Shown here: one piece after another, positions 1 through 8,827 of the stretch
How positions within the stretch are numbered: position 1 is the first letter of the stretch
Layout of the letters: every line of letters starts with the position of its first letter
Source: JBOEGW01 sp050633625
GTDB lineage: Bacteria > Pseudomonadota > Alphaproteobacteria > Rhodobacterales > Rhodobacteraceae
Assembly (NCBI GenBank): GCA_050633625.1
Contig: JBOEGW010000003.1
Span: 496,001 to 560,000, forward strand
DNA length: 64,000 nucleotides
Direction of reading: 5' to 3'
The notes under the pieces: generated by a model
Told to the model about the DNA's origin: nothing
The model's database searches: none
The model's input: only the letters and a program-made list of their open reading frames with translations
Made by a program: the position numbers and the translations under genes

Positions 1-2524
1 CGATATAGTCGCGCTCAACTTGCGGGCGGTCGGTTTCGCCGGATCGGCGCCGCAGCTCTTCTAGCAACTCCTGAGCCCGGCGATACAAATCTTCATTGTC
101 CTCAAGAGGAGAATCAGACCCCAGAGCGCCTTGCGAGCTTGGGTTGCGCCCAAGCGGATCACGGCGTTCTGTGCCGCCGGGTTGCCCCGGTTGCGCGCCT
201 TGGGCTTGGCCTTGCTGGTTTTCGGCTTCACGGCGCATTGCATCATCAAGATTGCGCATCCCTTCGCGCATGGCTTCCATCGCATCCGCCTGACGGTCCA
301 ATGCACGAGATGTTTCGCCCTCCTCAAGCGCATTTGCCGCGTCCTCCATGGCGCGCCCTGCCTCGTCAAGCGCCTCGCGCGCCGCGTCGCCTTCTTCGGT
401 ACCCGCACCGGGCAGGTTTTGGCGCTGGCGATCAAGGGCGCCTTCTAAGTCGCGTTGCCGCTGGCTGAGCGAACGCTGTTGGCCCGCGCCCTCTCCATCC
501 TCGCCATTTTCGCCCCGGCTCTGGCCTTGGCCATTTTGCTGTTCGCCTGATTGCTCGCCCTGTTGCCCTTCGCCTTGCTCCCCCGGCTCTGAGGGCGCGC
601 CATTTTGCGGCATACCATCTTCACCCTCTTGCTGACCAAAGGTCTCATCAGAAAGGTCGCGTTGTTGGCGCAGGGTATCACTGAGACCTTCCATGGCTTG
701 CTGGCCGGGAGACTGTTGTCCTTCCCCCGCCCCCCCTTCGGCAACTTGCATGTTCTCAGTCAGCTGACGCAGCATTTCGAGCATCTGCGCCGCGTCTTCC
801 ATGCGGCCTTCGCGCAGGGCGTCTTCGATTTGGTTCATCAAATCTTGCAAGTCCTGCTGCGACATTTCCATGGTCTCGCCAGCGTCGGCCTGCGCCTCGC
901 CGTCTTCGCCCGCGCGCTCAGCCAATTGCCGCATGTAGTCATCCATCGCGCCGCGAAGCTCGTCCATCAACTCGGACATTTCATCGGGTGTCGCTCCCTG
1001 ACGCATGGCCTCTGCGACCCGTTCTTGCGCGCGGCGCAGGCGTTCTTTGGCATCCAGAAGCGATCCGTCTTCGATCTCAACTGCCAAATCCCAAAGCGCC
1101 TGAGCGACGCTGTCGCGCGCCTCACGAGAAAAGCCCTCCGCCTCCAAATCCCGAACCAACGTGCGCAGTTTCAAATACTGCACTTCTTTTGGGAAAACCC
1201 CTTCCGGGTGGGCAGAAATCGCCCGCAAAACCCGCGCCACACGCGGGGCATTTTGCGCCGTCCACAAAATATCGCGCCGTTGTTCCACCAAAGCGCGCGC
1301 GAGCGGGTCGAGAAACCGCCTCCCCGGAAGCGCGATCACCATGGGCGCAGAACTGCCCGTTTGCCCGTTGGCATCCATGGCTGTGAAGGTCAGCACGACC
1401 GGAAGCTCAGCCCATGGATGATCCGCGAAATTTTCAACCAACCGTTCCTCAAACGCGCTGCGATCCCCGCGAAATGGCATCGGTAAATCAACTGCGATAT
1501 CCTCGCGCGGCTCTGGTGGGGCGCTTAGACCATACCGTTGATCCACTGCATCAAGTTTGAGCGCGAAGGTGGCCTGTCCGCTTGTGACGCCATAGTCGTC
1601 CACGGCCAGAAACCCTTGGGACATCTCGCCATCAAGCGCTCGCTCTAGCTCATCTACGGGTTCAATCTGGGGGGGCGTATCGGCGCGCGCCGTAATCTCC
1701 CAGCTGTCCGCGCCAATCTCCAACGTCCCGTCCTTGTCCACCACAAACAGCCGTGTCGGCAGGGCATCCTCAGTCGTCTCAGCGCTCCAAGGTTCACGCA
1801 CCTTGATCGCACCGATCCGCCCGTAAAGGCGCAATGTTATACGTGACCCGGCGGGCACCTCAAAGGTGCCGGGGGGCTGATCTGCGAGGTAGAGGGTGGG
1901 CTTGCCGGTGTAGGCGGGCGGCTCGATCCAGCCTTCCCAACTGTATTCCTCGGCCACTTGTGTGCCCGCGCTGGGGATCAAATCGTTGAGGTTTGTGGGC
2001 GTTTGGCCAGCACCGAACAAGAGCGCCATCAAACCTGCGGTGAGCGCCATTAGGCGAAATCCAAACGGGTCACGCGGCGCGAGATCGCTGTGTGGGCCAA
2101 CGGCCTTTACGGAATTGATTTTGGCCGCCATGCGCGATTGATGAGCAAGCCAAAGTGCGCGCGCTGGCCCGTCCTCGAGCCCTGTCGCCTGCGCATCATT
2201 GAGCGCCGCCATGGGCCGACCGGGTAGGGTGTCGTCAAGGCGCGCAAGGGCTTGTGCGCTGTGAGGCACGCGGAACCGACGCAGGCCGATAAGCAACGCC
2301 GCCGCTCCACCCAGCATCACAAAGACGGCGAAAACCCGCGCAATCCACAGCGGTGCCGCACCATGCCCCCCGAAAGACACCCAAGCAAAAACAAGAAGTA
2401 GGATAGACCCCATGGGCCAGAACGCGCGCGCGCCACGCTCCACCCAAAGCCCCGCCAAGGTCAAGCGGAGGGGCCATTTCAGGCGTTTAGAAACGCCTTC
2501 GGGCAGGGTGTTCTTGGCAGTCAT
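1..2524 (-). CDS. TIGR02302/DUF4175 family membrane protein, partial at left edge
   Basis: An open frame starts at the ATG at 2524 (AAAGG five bases upstream) and runs off the left edge, so about 841 codons are visible. Two hydrophobic segments lie near residues 36-52 and 60-80, and a third near 150-168. A periplasmic-looking region with beta-rich stretches follows. The last third is very rich in Gln, Gly and Glu, with many short acidic heptad-like stretches likely to be coiled coil. This layout and the position directly behind lysA (36-base gap, same strand) match the alphaproteobacterial TIGR02302/DUF4175 family. That family has no established function, and a cell-envelope role is inferred only from topology. 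The gene is probably co-transcribed with lysA. The C-terminus cannot be judged here. Confidence 0.85.
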   Translation of the reverse strand, partial: MTAKNTLPEGVSKRLKWPLRLTLAGLWVERGARAFWPMGSILLLVFAWVSFGGHGAAPLWIARVFAVFVMLGGAAALLIGLRRFRVPHSAQALARLDDTLPGRPMAALNDAQATGLEDGPARALWLAHQSRMAAKINSVKAVGPHSDLAPRDPFGFRLMALTAGLMALLFGAGQTPTNLNDLIPSAGTQVAEEYSWEGWIEPPAYTGKPTLYLADQPPGTFEVPAGSRITLRLYGRIGAIKVREPWSAETTEDALPTRLFVVDKDGTLEIGADSWEITARADTPPQIEPVDELERALDGEMSQGFLAVDDYGVTSGQATFALKLDAVDQRYGLSAPPEPREDIAVDLPMPFRGDRSAFEERLVENFADHPWAELPVVLTFTAMDANGQTGSSAPMVIALPGRRFLDPLARALVEQRRDILWTAQNAPRVARVLRAISAHPEGVFPKEVQYLKLRTLVRDLEAEGFSREARDSVAQALWDLAVEIEDGSLLDAKERLRRAQERVAEAMRQGATPDEMSELMDELRGAMDDYMRQLAERAGEDGEAQADAGETMEMSQQDLQDLMNQIEDALREGRMEDAAQMLEMLRQLTENMQVAEGGAGEGQQSPGQQAMEGLSDTLRQQRDLSDETFGQQEGEDGMPQNGAPSEPGEQGEGQQGEQSGEQQNGQGQSRGENGEDGEGAGQQRSLSQRQRDLEGALDRQRQNLPGAGTEEGDAAREALDEAGRAMEDAANALEEGETSRALDRQADAMEAMREGMRNLDDAMRREAENQQGQAQGAQPGQPGGTERRDPLGRNPSSQGALGSDSPLEDNEDLYRRAQELLEELRRRSGETDRPQVERDYI

Positions 2525-2560
2525 TCGGGCCTTTCGCATAGCGCATTGGCCCGGACGAAA

Positions 2561-3826
2561 TCAGAGCCACTCAGGTATCTTATCGCGCCCAAGCATTTCT
2601 TCATAGGTGGGCCTTTGGCGGATAACCGCGAATTGATCGCCATCGACCAAGACTTCGGGAATCAATGGCCGCGAATTGTATTCAGACGACATCACCGCCC
2701 CGTAAGCTCCCGCCGATCGAAAGGCTATAAGGTCGCCAGAGGCCAAAGCAGGCAGGTTGCGCGACTTGGCAAAGGTATCGCCGGATTCGCAAATCGGCCC
2801 AACGATGTCATAGGGGCGTTGCTCGGCGCCGGGTGCGGCTTGCATCACGGGAATAATGTCGTGATGCGCCTCATACATCGCGGGGCGCACAAGGTCGTTC
2901 ATCGCCGCATCAATGATCAAGAAATCGCGGCCTTCGCCCTCTTTCACATAAATCACCTCGGACACCATGATGCCAGCATTGCCAGCGATCAACCGCCCCG
3001 GTTCGATCTCGATCTCGCACCCCAAATCACCAACGGTTTCGCGCACGACCTGACCGTAATCCGCGGGCAAGGGCGGGGCTGCATTGCTGCGCTCATACGG
3101 GATGCCAAGCCCGCCTCCCAGATCAAGGCGGGTGATCTCGTGCCCCTCTTCGCGCAGCAGTCGCGTTAACTCCGCAACCTTCGTGTAGGCTTGCCGGTAC
3201 GGTTCAAGGTCAGTCAGTTGCGAGCCGATATGAACGTCGATCCCCACCACTTTCAATCCGGGCAGGCTGGCAATCTCGGCGTAAACTTCGCGCGCACGGG
3301 CGATCGGAATACCAAACTTGTTCTCGGACTTTCCGGTTGAGATTTTCGCGTGTGTTTTTGCGTCCACATCGGGGTTTACGCGGACAGTGACAGGCACCTC
3401 GACACCCATTTCCGTGGCGATTTTGGACAGCAGGCGATACTCAGGTTCGCTCTCAAGGTTGAACTGGCGAATACCCCCTTCAAGAACCATGCGCATTTCC
3501 TGAGCGGTCTTGCCGACACCGGAAAACACAATGCGATCACCCGGCACACCGGCAGCGCGCGCACGGGCGTACTCACCGCCCGACACAACGTCCATTCCAG
3601 CGCCCATGTCCCCCAATAGCTTCAGCACAGCGAGGTTTGAATTGGCTTTGACAGCGTAGCAAACAAGGTGTTCCATCCCGCTCAACGCCTCGTCAAAGAC
3701 TTGGAAATGGCGGCGCAAGGTGGCTGCGGAATACACATAGGCTGGCGCGCCAACACTGGCGACAATTTCGCTGATGCGCACGTCTTCGGCAAACAGCGCG
3801 CCGTCTTTATAGTCAAAATAATCCAT
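2561..3826 (-). CDS. lysA: Diaminopimelate decarboxylase
   Basis: This PLP enzyme decarboxylates meso-diaminopimelate to L-lysine, the last step of lysine synthesis, in the cytoplasm. The 421-residue length is normal for the family. The PLP-binding lysine is in CYAVKANSN (residue 60). HIGSQ follows in the alanine-racemase-like barrel, EPGRLI supplies the phosphate-binding region, and CESGD carries the conserved active-site cysteine contributed across the dimer. The start is the ATG at 3826. The gene lies between a DUF2834 gene and the TIGR02302 gene on the same strand. The argH and small lipoprotein genes that often precede lysA in relatives are not here. Identification is secure. Confidence 0.97.
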   Translation of the reverse strand: MDYFDYKDGALFAEDVRISEIVASVGAPAYVYSAATLRRHFQVFDEALSGMEHLVCYAVKANSNLAVLKLLGDMGAGMDVVSGGEYARARAAGVPGDRIVFSGVGKTAQEMRMVLEGGIRQFNLESEPEYRLLSKIATEMGVEVPVTVRVNPDVDAKTHAKISTGKSENKFGIPIARAREVYAEIASLPGLKVVGIDVHIGSQLTDLEPYRQAYTKVAELTRLLREEGHEITRLDLGGGLGIPYERSNAAPPLPADYGQVVRETVGDLGCEIEIEPGRLIAGNAGIMVSEVIYVKEGEGRDFLIIDAAMNDLVRPAMYEAHHDIIPVMQAAPGAEQRPYDIVGPICESGDTFAKSRNLPALASGDLIAFRSAGAYGAVMSSEYNSRPLIPEVLVDGDQFAVIRQRPTYEEMLGRDKIPEWL

Positions 3827-3888
3827 GTTCGCCTCGCCTATCTGGTTTGCTTCGCCCTACACGCTGCGCGCCAGCGTTTCAATGCGCA

Positions 3889-4203
3889 TCACACAGGGCG
3901 CGTGCGCAAAAACAGATAGAGCGGCAGCCCAAATGACACCCCAACAAACACAGTCGCAGGCAAGGTCACAAGCGCCAACCAATTGCGGCGCACAAATGTT
4001 TCGCCAAGACACCAGATGATGAGCGCAGTGCCAGAAATCAACAGATCCAACGTCAGCCCTTTGACGGCATCATTCGCTGTCCATAGCGCGATCATACCCG
4101 GCAAGCTGCCACCCTCGCCCCCAAGGTAAGCCAGGAAATGCCACATGGGCCAAAGCGCGCCAAGAAACGCAAGCGCGAGGTAGGTCAGTCGCAAACCGGA
4201 CAT
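3889..4203 (-). CDS. DUF2834 domain-containing small membrane protein
   Basis: A 104-residue protein with about three hydrophobic helices (residues 5-25, 50-66 and 76-97). It resembles the DUF2834 family of short bacterial integral membrane proteins, whose function is unknown. The ATG at 4203 follows the RNase T2 gene by 32 bases on the same strand, and lysA follows 62 bases downstream, so co-transcription is plausible. The 62-base gap before lysA was checked for a small lipoprotein gene and holds only a 10-codon frame, which I do not call. Confidence 0.75.
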   Translation of the reverse strand: MSGLRLTYLALAFLGALWPMWHFLAYLGGEGGSLPGMIALWTANDAVKGLTLDLLISGTALIIWCLGETFVRRNWLALVTLPATVFVGVSFGLPLYLFLRTRPV

Positions 4204-4235
4204 TCGAAGATCCTTTTGGGTTCAATCAATCGCGC

Positions 4236-4859
4236 TTAGTTGATCGGCTCTAAGAGCGCCTTTTGCAACGTACAATCGCGCCGGGTGTCGCGGCCGCATT
4301 GGCGCGGCTCTAGGTCTTTGGTCAAACACAAGCGGGCTTCTTGGATGTGGTTGTCTTTGCAGGTGATGGTGATCATATCGGCGTCCCACTCAGGATTGGA
4401 CTGCAAGAATGCATCTTCAATGACTTGAGCAGGGATGCGAAACGTCCTGTCGATCTTTCGCAAGACCTCCGGGCGTGTCACTTTGGCATAGGCTTTGCGC
4501 ACCGTGTCATAGTAGTCGCGCGCCTCAAGCCCGGCACATACCCCATGTTTTTTCCATTGATACCACGCAGCACCTCCAGCGCCGAATATATCCGATTGTG
4601 CTGCTGTCGTCTGCTTTGAGGGCGCGCGCACTGCGGTCGGACAATACGCTGGCCAACCGTCTTCATACTGCGGCCATAGCCCGTGAACGATCCAACCGAA
4701 ATCTTCCTTGCACTGCGCGGCATCCCGGGCATCTCCCTCAAGCTTGCACCAGTTTGGCGACCACGACAGCGCCAAAACATAATAATCAAAATCCCCGGCG
4801 CGCTCACCATCGGCGCGCGCAACGGTTGCGGTCAGCAAGAGCAGGATCAACCAGCGCAT
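4236..4859 (-). CDS. Ribonuclease T2 family protein, secreted
   Basis: RNase T2 enzymes cleave single-stranded RNA through a 2',3'-cyclic phosphate intermediate, in the periplasm or outside the cell. Both catalytic boxes are visible: HGLWPQYEDGWP (CAS I) and WKKHGVC (CAS II). LALSWSPNWC near the N-terminus supplies the usual beta-strand and first cysteine. The frame stays open further upstream, but the ATG at 4859 starts directly on a signal peptide (MRWLILLLLTATVARA) and has an AAAGAG-type ribosome site, so I use it, giving 207 residues. The family is clear; the biological role (for example phosphate or nucleotide scavenging) is not shown by the sequence. Confidence 0.9.
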   Translation of the reverse strand: MRWLILLLLTATVARADGERAGDFDYYVLALSWSPNWCKLEGDARDAAQCKEDFGWIVHGLWPQYEDGWPAYCPTAVRAPSKQTTAAQSDIFGAGGAAWYQWKKHGVCAGLEARDYYDTVRKAYAKVTRPEVLRKIDRTFRIPAQVIEDAFLQSNPEWDADMITITCKDNHIQEARLCLTKDLEPRQCGRDTRRDCTLQKALLEPIN

Positions 4860-4983
4860 TTTCTCTTTCCTCTTTTGTACCTGCGCAGTATAACCACGCC
4901 AAGTTTCCCCACAACGGTAACCCACCTTCCCTGGAAGGCGCCCAATTCAGGGCATGGTATCGTCGTATCTGAAGGAGTTTGAA

Positions 4984-5724
4984 ATGAACAAACCGATCAT
5001 GGCAAAGGCCACCGCCGTTTGGCTCGTGGACAACACCACGTTGAGCTTCAAACAAATCGCGGATTTCTGCGGAATGCACGACCTCGAAGTCCAGGGCATC
5101 GCGGATGGTGATGTGGCACAGGGCGTCAAAGGGTTTGATCCGGTGGCCAACAACCAGTTGACCCAAGAGGAAATCACCGCGGCTGAGGCGGACCCGGCGC
5201 ATAAGCTGAAACTCAAGTTTTATGCCGCTGCCGTGGGCGAAGAAAAACGTCGTGGCCCGCGTTACACCCCGCTTTCTAAGCGCCAAGATCGCCCAAATTC
5301 GATCCTGTGGCTTGTGAAATTTCACCCAGAGTTGACAGACGGGCAGATCGCCAAACTTGTTGGCACCACAAAGCCAACCATTCAGTCGATCCGCGAGCGC
5401 ACCCACTGGAACATCGCTTCGATGGAGCCGATTGATCCGGTTGCCTTGGGCCTGTGTAAGCAATCCGAGCTGGACACCGCCGTCCAAAAAGCCGCGGCCA
5501 AGAAGGCAAAAGACGGCGAGTCGATGACCGATGATGAGCGGCGCAAGCTGCTTTCGACCGAGCAAAGCCTTGGTGAGCCAGAGCCAAAAATTCCGTCGGC
5601 GATTGAAGGGCTTGAAGCCTTTACTTTGTCAGGCGACAGCGAGCCTGAAACGAAAGAGCCTGAGTTGGACGCGGAGAGCTTGTTCAACTTGCCCGACACG
5701 AAGGACGAAGACGACGAAACATAG
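4984..5724 (+). CDS. trcR: TrcR-like cell-cycle transcriptional regulator (DUF1013)
   Basis: A 246-residue protein of the alphaproteobacterial DUF1013 family. The N-terminus (KATAVWLVDNTTLSFKQIAD) is the family signature and resembles a helix-turn-helix. A second predicted helix-turn-helix, DGQIAKLVGTTKPTIQSIRE, lies near residues 120-140. The C-terminal 70 residues are acidic and low in complexity. Members are annotated as the cell-cycle transcriptional regulator TrcR and are nearly universal in Alphaproteobacteria. The ATG at 4984 is preceded by AAGGAGTTTGAA; the longer upstream start (4954) lacks such a site and lengthens the conserved N-terminus. A strong terminator follows at 5747. The direct targets cannot be read from this window. 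Confidence 0.88.
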   Translation: MNKPIMAKATAVWLVDNTTLSFKQIADFCGMHDLEVQGIADGDVAQGVKGFDPVANNQLTQEEITAAEADPAHKLKLKFYAAAVGEEKRRGPRYTPLSKRQDRPNSILWLVKFHPELTDGQIAKLVGTTKPTIQSIRERTHWNIASMEPIDPVALGLCKQSELDTAVQKAAAKKAKDGESMTDDERRKLLSTEQSLGEPEPKIPSAIEGLEAFTLSGDSEPETKEPELDAESLFNLPDTKDEDDET

Positions 5725-5746
5725 GTTTCGCTCGGTTTTCCGTTGC

Positions 5747-5776
5747 AAAAGCCCCGGCCTTGGCTGGGGCTTTTTT
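5747..5776. terminator. Bidirectional rho-independent terminator between trcR and lysR-type gene
   Basis: AAAGCCCCGGCC and GGCTGGGGCTTTTTT form a GC-rich hairpin with a T run on the plus strand and an A run (T run in the other direction) on its left side. It sits 23 bases after the trcR stop and just before the stop of the convergent LysR-type gene, so it can serve both. Confidence 0.9.
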
Positions 5777-5782
5777 GGTGCG

Positions 5783-6706
5783 TCAGCGCGCGAGGTCTTT
5801 GGCCCAATGGCGATGCGCTTCCGAAAGTTCTTTGCGAAACTGGCGGATGGCATATTCCGCGAAAGTCGACAGGCCCCTGCCCTTTTTGGTGGCCACATAG
5901 ACCGTCGCCTTTGCCTGCTCTTTGAGAGGGAGGCGAACAAGGCCCGGCATATATACTTCCGCGACCGAAAATTCGTCTATCAAGGCGACCCCAAGCCCAT
6001 GGCGCACAAGGCTGACCACGGTTTGCGCAAAACGCCCTCGCATCACATGGCTGACCTCAAGTCCGGCCTCCAAGAAGGGTTGAGCCGCAAGCGCGCCGTA
6101 AGGATCAGTTGGGTCAACGCCAATCAAAGGCTCGTTTACGAGGTCATGCACTGACACCTCTTTTTGCGCCGCCAAGCGGTGCCCTTCAGGGAGGATCGCC
6201 ACAAAATTCCCAATCGCGATTTCCTCGCTTTCGATGCCGGGATTGTGGGTGTTAGAGCTCATGATCACAAACTCGCCACGCTCCAAGAGCAGATATTCCG
6301 CCGTTTCTTCAATTTTCAAGATATTGAGATCAATGAACAAATCCGGGTAGCGGCGGCGAATGTCGCGCACAGCTCGCGCGGCGATGAACTGTGCCACCGA
6401 TGGCGCACAGGCGAAGGACATGCGCACGTCATCACCTTTTTGCAGCGCACCAAGTGCGGATTGAAGGTTCTCAACCCCTTTGTAGACCTCTCGAATTTGG
6501 TCAAACACTTTGCCTGCTTCCACCGCGGGTACAAACAGCCCGGCGCGCCTCTCAAAAAGGCGTATCCCAAGAGAGTCTTCGGTGTGTTTGACGAGGCGGC
6601 TAATGCCGGGGGCGGATACGCCAAGGTGTTCGGCCGCGCCGTTGATCGTCCCGCGCAACATGACGGCGCGGATCACCTCGACTTGGCGCAATGTTATTTC
6701 GCGCAT
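5783..6706 (-). CDS. LysR-type transcriptional regulator
   Basis: A 307-residue regulator. The N-terminal winged helix-turn-helix is clear (ITLRQVEVIRAVMLRGTING, then AAEHLGVSAPGISRLVKHTE, residues 3-45). A periplasmic-binding-protein-like effector domain follows (about residues 90-295). The ATG at 6706 is preferred over the GTG at 6751 because the helix-turn-helix normally starts within five residues of the start and GGGAAAGG lies just upstream. It is 75 bases downstream of pbpC on the same strand. No divergently transcribed target gene is present, so the effector and regulon are unknown. Confidence 0.88.
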   Translation of the reverse strand: MREITLRQVEVIRAVMLRGTINGAAEHLGVSAPGISRLVKHTEDSLGIRLFERRAGLFVPAVEAGKVFDQIREVYKGVENLQSALGALQKGDDVRMSFACAPSVAQFIAARAVRDIRRRYPDLFIDLNILKIEETAEYLLLERGEFVIMSSNTHNPGIESEEIAIGNFVAILPEGHRLAAQKEVSVHDLVNEPLIGVDPTDPYGALAAQPFLEAGLEVSHVMRGRFAQTVVSLVRHGLGVALIDEFSVAEVYMPGLVRLPLKEQAKATVYVATKKGRGLSTFAEYAIRQFRKELSEAHRHWAKDLAR

Positions 6707-6781
6707 GCCTTTCCCTTTCGGATCAATGAACACGCTGTTCCTTTTGCGCACACTATGAAGCTGAGGTTAAGAGCGCCAGCG

Positions 6782-8827
6782 CTATCGCAATTCGACCTGC
6801 GCGCGGGCGGCTTGGCCGGTCGCATCAATCACAGAAAGGGTCACATGCCCCGGCCCGCCAAGCCGCAACAACTGGTCGCGCCCGCGCACGGCCACCACAA
6901 CAGGCGCGCCATTTGCCAAAACCGTGAACGGGGGCAAACCATCGCGTATTTTCACAGCGAGTGGCCCAGCGCCAAGCTCGACGATTGCGCCGTTTGGTGG
7001 AAAGGCGAGTTCAGGGGGACGCGATTTTTGCAACGCTGTGAACCCGAACCTTTGCAAATGTGGGGGCAGCAAATCATGGGAAAGCAACACTGTGCCCGGC
7101 GGCGGATTTGGCAAGGGATCAATATGAGATTTCAGCCGCCCAAATGCCTCAAACAACACGGGCGCCGCCACCTTCGCGCCAAATGCGCCGGGCACGGGTG
7201 TTCCGTCTGGGCGCCCCATCCAAATTGTCACCACATGGCGCCCATCAAACCCAACCGCCCAGGTGTCACGGTGGCCATAGGAGGTCCCTGTCTTGTAGGC
7301 GATGCCAAGACGGCGCGCGGTGGGCGGTGCGGGCATATCTGAAAGGATATTGCTGATGTGCCACGCCGCGTTTGGCGACATGATACGGGCTGCGACCGGC
7401 ACGGGCTGGTCCGGCTCGACACGCAGCGCCACGGAACGACCAAGGTTTGCGATCCCCGCATAGAGCGCTGTTAGATCCCAAGGTGTAATTCCAACCCCTC
7501 CCAGCGCCACCGCAAGCCCCGGCGCAGAGCCGCCCGGCAGCTGCGCATTGACGCCTGCGCGGCGCAGCCCAGCCATAAGGTTGGCTGGACCAATTTCGGC
7601 CGTCAGCGCAACAACCGGAATATTGAGTGACTGGATCAAGGCTTCGCGCAGAGGGAGCGGTCCGCGGTATTCACCGTCAAAATTTTCCGGCGCATATGTT
7701 CCAAAGCGCATAGGTCTGTCGTCAATCGTGGTGAGCGGATGGGCGATCCCCGCATCAAATGCCAGCCCGTAAACGAGCGGTTTGAGCGTGGAGCCGGGGG
7801 ACCGCGCCGCGTTGGTCATATCGACGAACCCCTGAGCCACATCCGGCGCATATCCCCCGGACCCGACAGAGGCGAGCACCTCGCCTGTGTGATGATCGGC
7901 CACCAAAATCGCCACCGATAGCGCTCCACCACCATGATCAGCGATCGCGCGCGCCGCTAGGGTTTCGAGCTTGCTTTGAAGCCCTGCGTCAACTGTGGTT
8001 TGGATCTGCTTTGACGCATGATTTGCCTTCAGGCGGTCCGCCAAATGTGCGGCGTGCACGGGCATTTGGCGGCGTATGCGGGGCACTGGATCATGGCGCG
8101 CGGTTGCGGCAAGGCTTGGCGCGATGCGACCTTGGGCTTCGATACGGGAGATAACCCGGTCGCGCGCGCGCCTTGCTTCCTCTGGGTGGCGGTCAGGGCG
8201 GCGGTGCTCAGGAGATTGCGGCAGCGCCACCAAGAGCGCGGCCTCAGAGGGCGTGAGCCGCGTTGGGTCTTTGCCAAACCAAATGCGGGTCGCTGCGCGC
8301 ACCCCTTCTACGTTGCCGCCATAGGGGGCGCGGGCAAGGTAAAGCGCCAGAATGTCGTGTTTGCTAAGGTGGCGTTCAAGCGCCAAGGCAACGCGCATTT
8401 GGCGCAGTTTGCCGCGCGCTGTGCCGGTGGGTCCATCTTCGAGCAGGCGCGCGGTTTGCATGGTCAAGGTCGATGCGCCCGACACAACGTGCCCGGCCCA
8501 AAGCGCCTGAGTTGCGGCGCGCAAGACTGCAATGGGGTCAATGCCGGCATGAGTCCAGAACCGTTTATCCTCATAGGCGACGAGCATGTCGACCAACAAA
8601 GGATCAATCTGATCGGATGGCCAGGCCATGCGCCAGCGCCCGTCTGCAACAGTATAAGCGCGCAACAGTTGCCCGTTACGGTCCACGACCTCGGTGCCTG
8701 TGGCCACGCTGAGCGATGGAAGTTCGGTGGCGTTGACCCAATCGTCAAAGGTGTCTCGCGCGAGGGCCGCCCCCCACAAAAACACCACGGCGATCCAAAG
8801 CGCCCAAAGGCCATTTCTTCGGCTCAT
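6782..8827 (-). CDS. pbpC: Penicillin-binding protein 1C
   Basis: A bifunctional peptidoglycan synthase of 681 residues anchored by an N-terminal membrane helix (residues 5-23). The GT51 glycosyltransferase shows EDKRFWTHAGID and GASTLTMQTARLL (about residues 90-140). The transpeptidase has SPGSTLKPL (SxxK) near residue 345 and KTGTSYGHRD (KTG) near 520. A BiPBP_C-type domain closes the protein. Its ATG overlaps the stop of the alpha-2-macroglobulin gene by ATGA, so the two are translationally coupled. The pairing of PBP1C with a bacterial alpha-2-macroglobulin is well known and is thought to combine wall repair with trapping of invading proteases. Confidence 0.96.
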   Translation of the reverse strand: MSRRNGLWALWIAVVFLWGAALARDTFDDWVNATELPSLSVATGTEVVDRNGQLLRAYTVADGRWRMAWPSDQIDPLLVDMLVAYEDKRFWTHAGIDPIAVLRAATQALWAGHVVSGASTLTMQTARLLEDGPTGTARGKLRQMRVALALERHLSKHDILALYLARAPYGGNVEGVRAATRIWFGKDPTRLTPSEAALLVALPQSPEHRRPDRHPEEARRARDRVISRIEAQGRIAPSLAATARHDPVPRIRRQMPVHAAHLADRLKANHASKQIQTTVDAGLQSKLETLAARAIADHGGGALSVAILVADHHTGEVLASVGSGGYAPDVAQGFVDMTNAARSPGSTLKPLVYGLAFDAGIAHPLTTIDDRPMRFGTYAPENFDGEYRGPLPLREALIQSLNIPVVALTAEIGPANLMAGLRRAGVNAQLPGGSAPGLAVALGGVGITPWDLTALYAGIANLGRSVALRVEPDQPVPVAARIMSPNAAWHISNILSDMPAPPTARRLGIAYKTGTSYGHRDTWAVGFDGRHVVTIWMGRPDGTPVPGAFGAKVAAPVLFEAFGRLKSHIDPLPNPPPGTVLLSHDLLPPHLQRFGFTALQKSRPPELAFPPNGAIVELGAGPLAVKIRDGLPPFTVLANGAPVVVAVRGRDQLLRLGGPGHVTLSVIDATGQAARAQVELR

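Noticed and set aside
605..1486. Open frame of 293 codons on the plus strand
   Set aside because: Antisense shadow of the TIGR02302 gene, whose Gln/Gly-rich codons create long frames on the other strand.
3827..3888. Small lipoprotein gene (lptM-like) often found before lysA
   Set aside because: The 62-base gap holds only a 10-codon frame with no lipobox.
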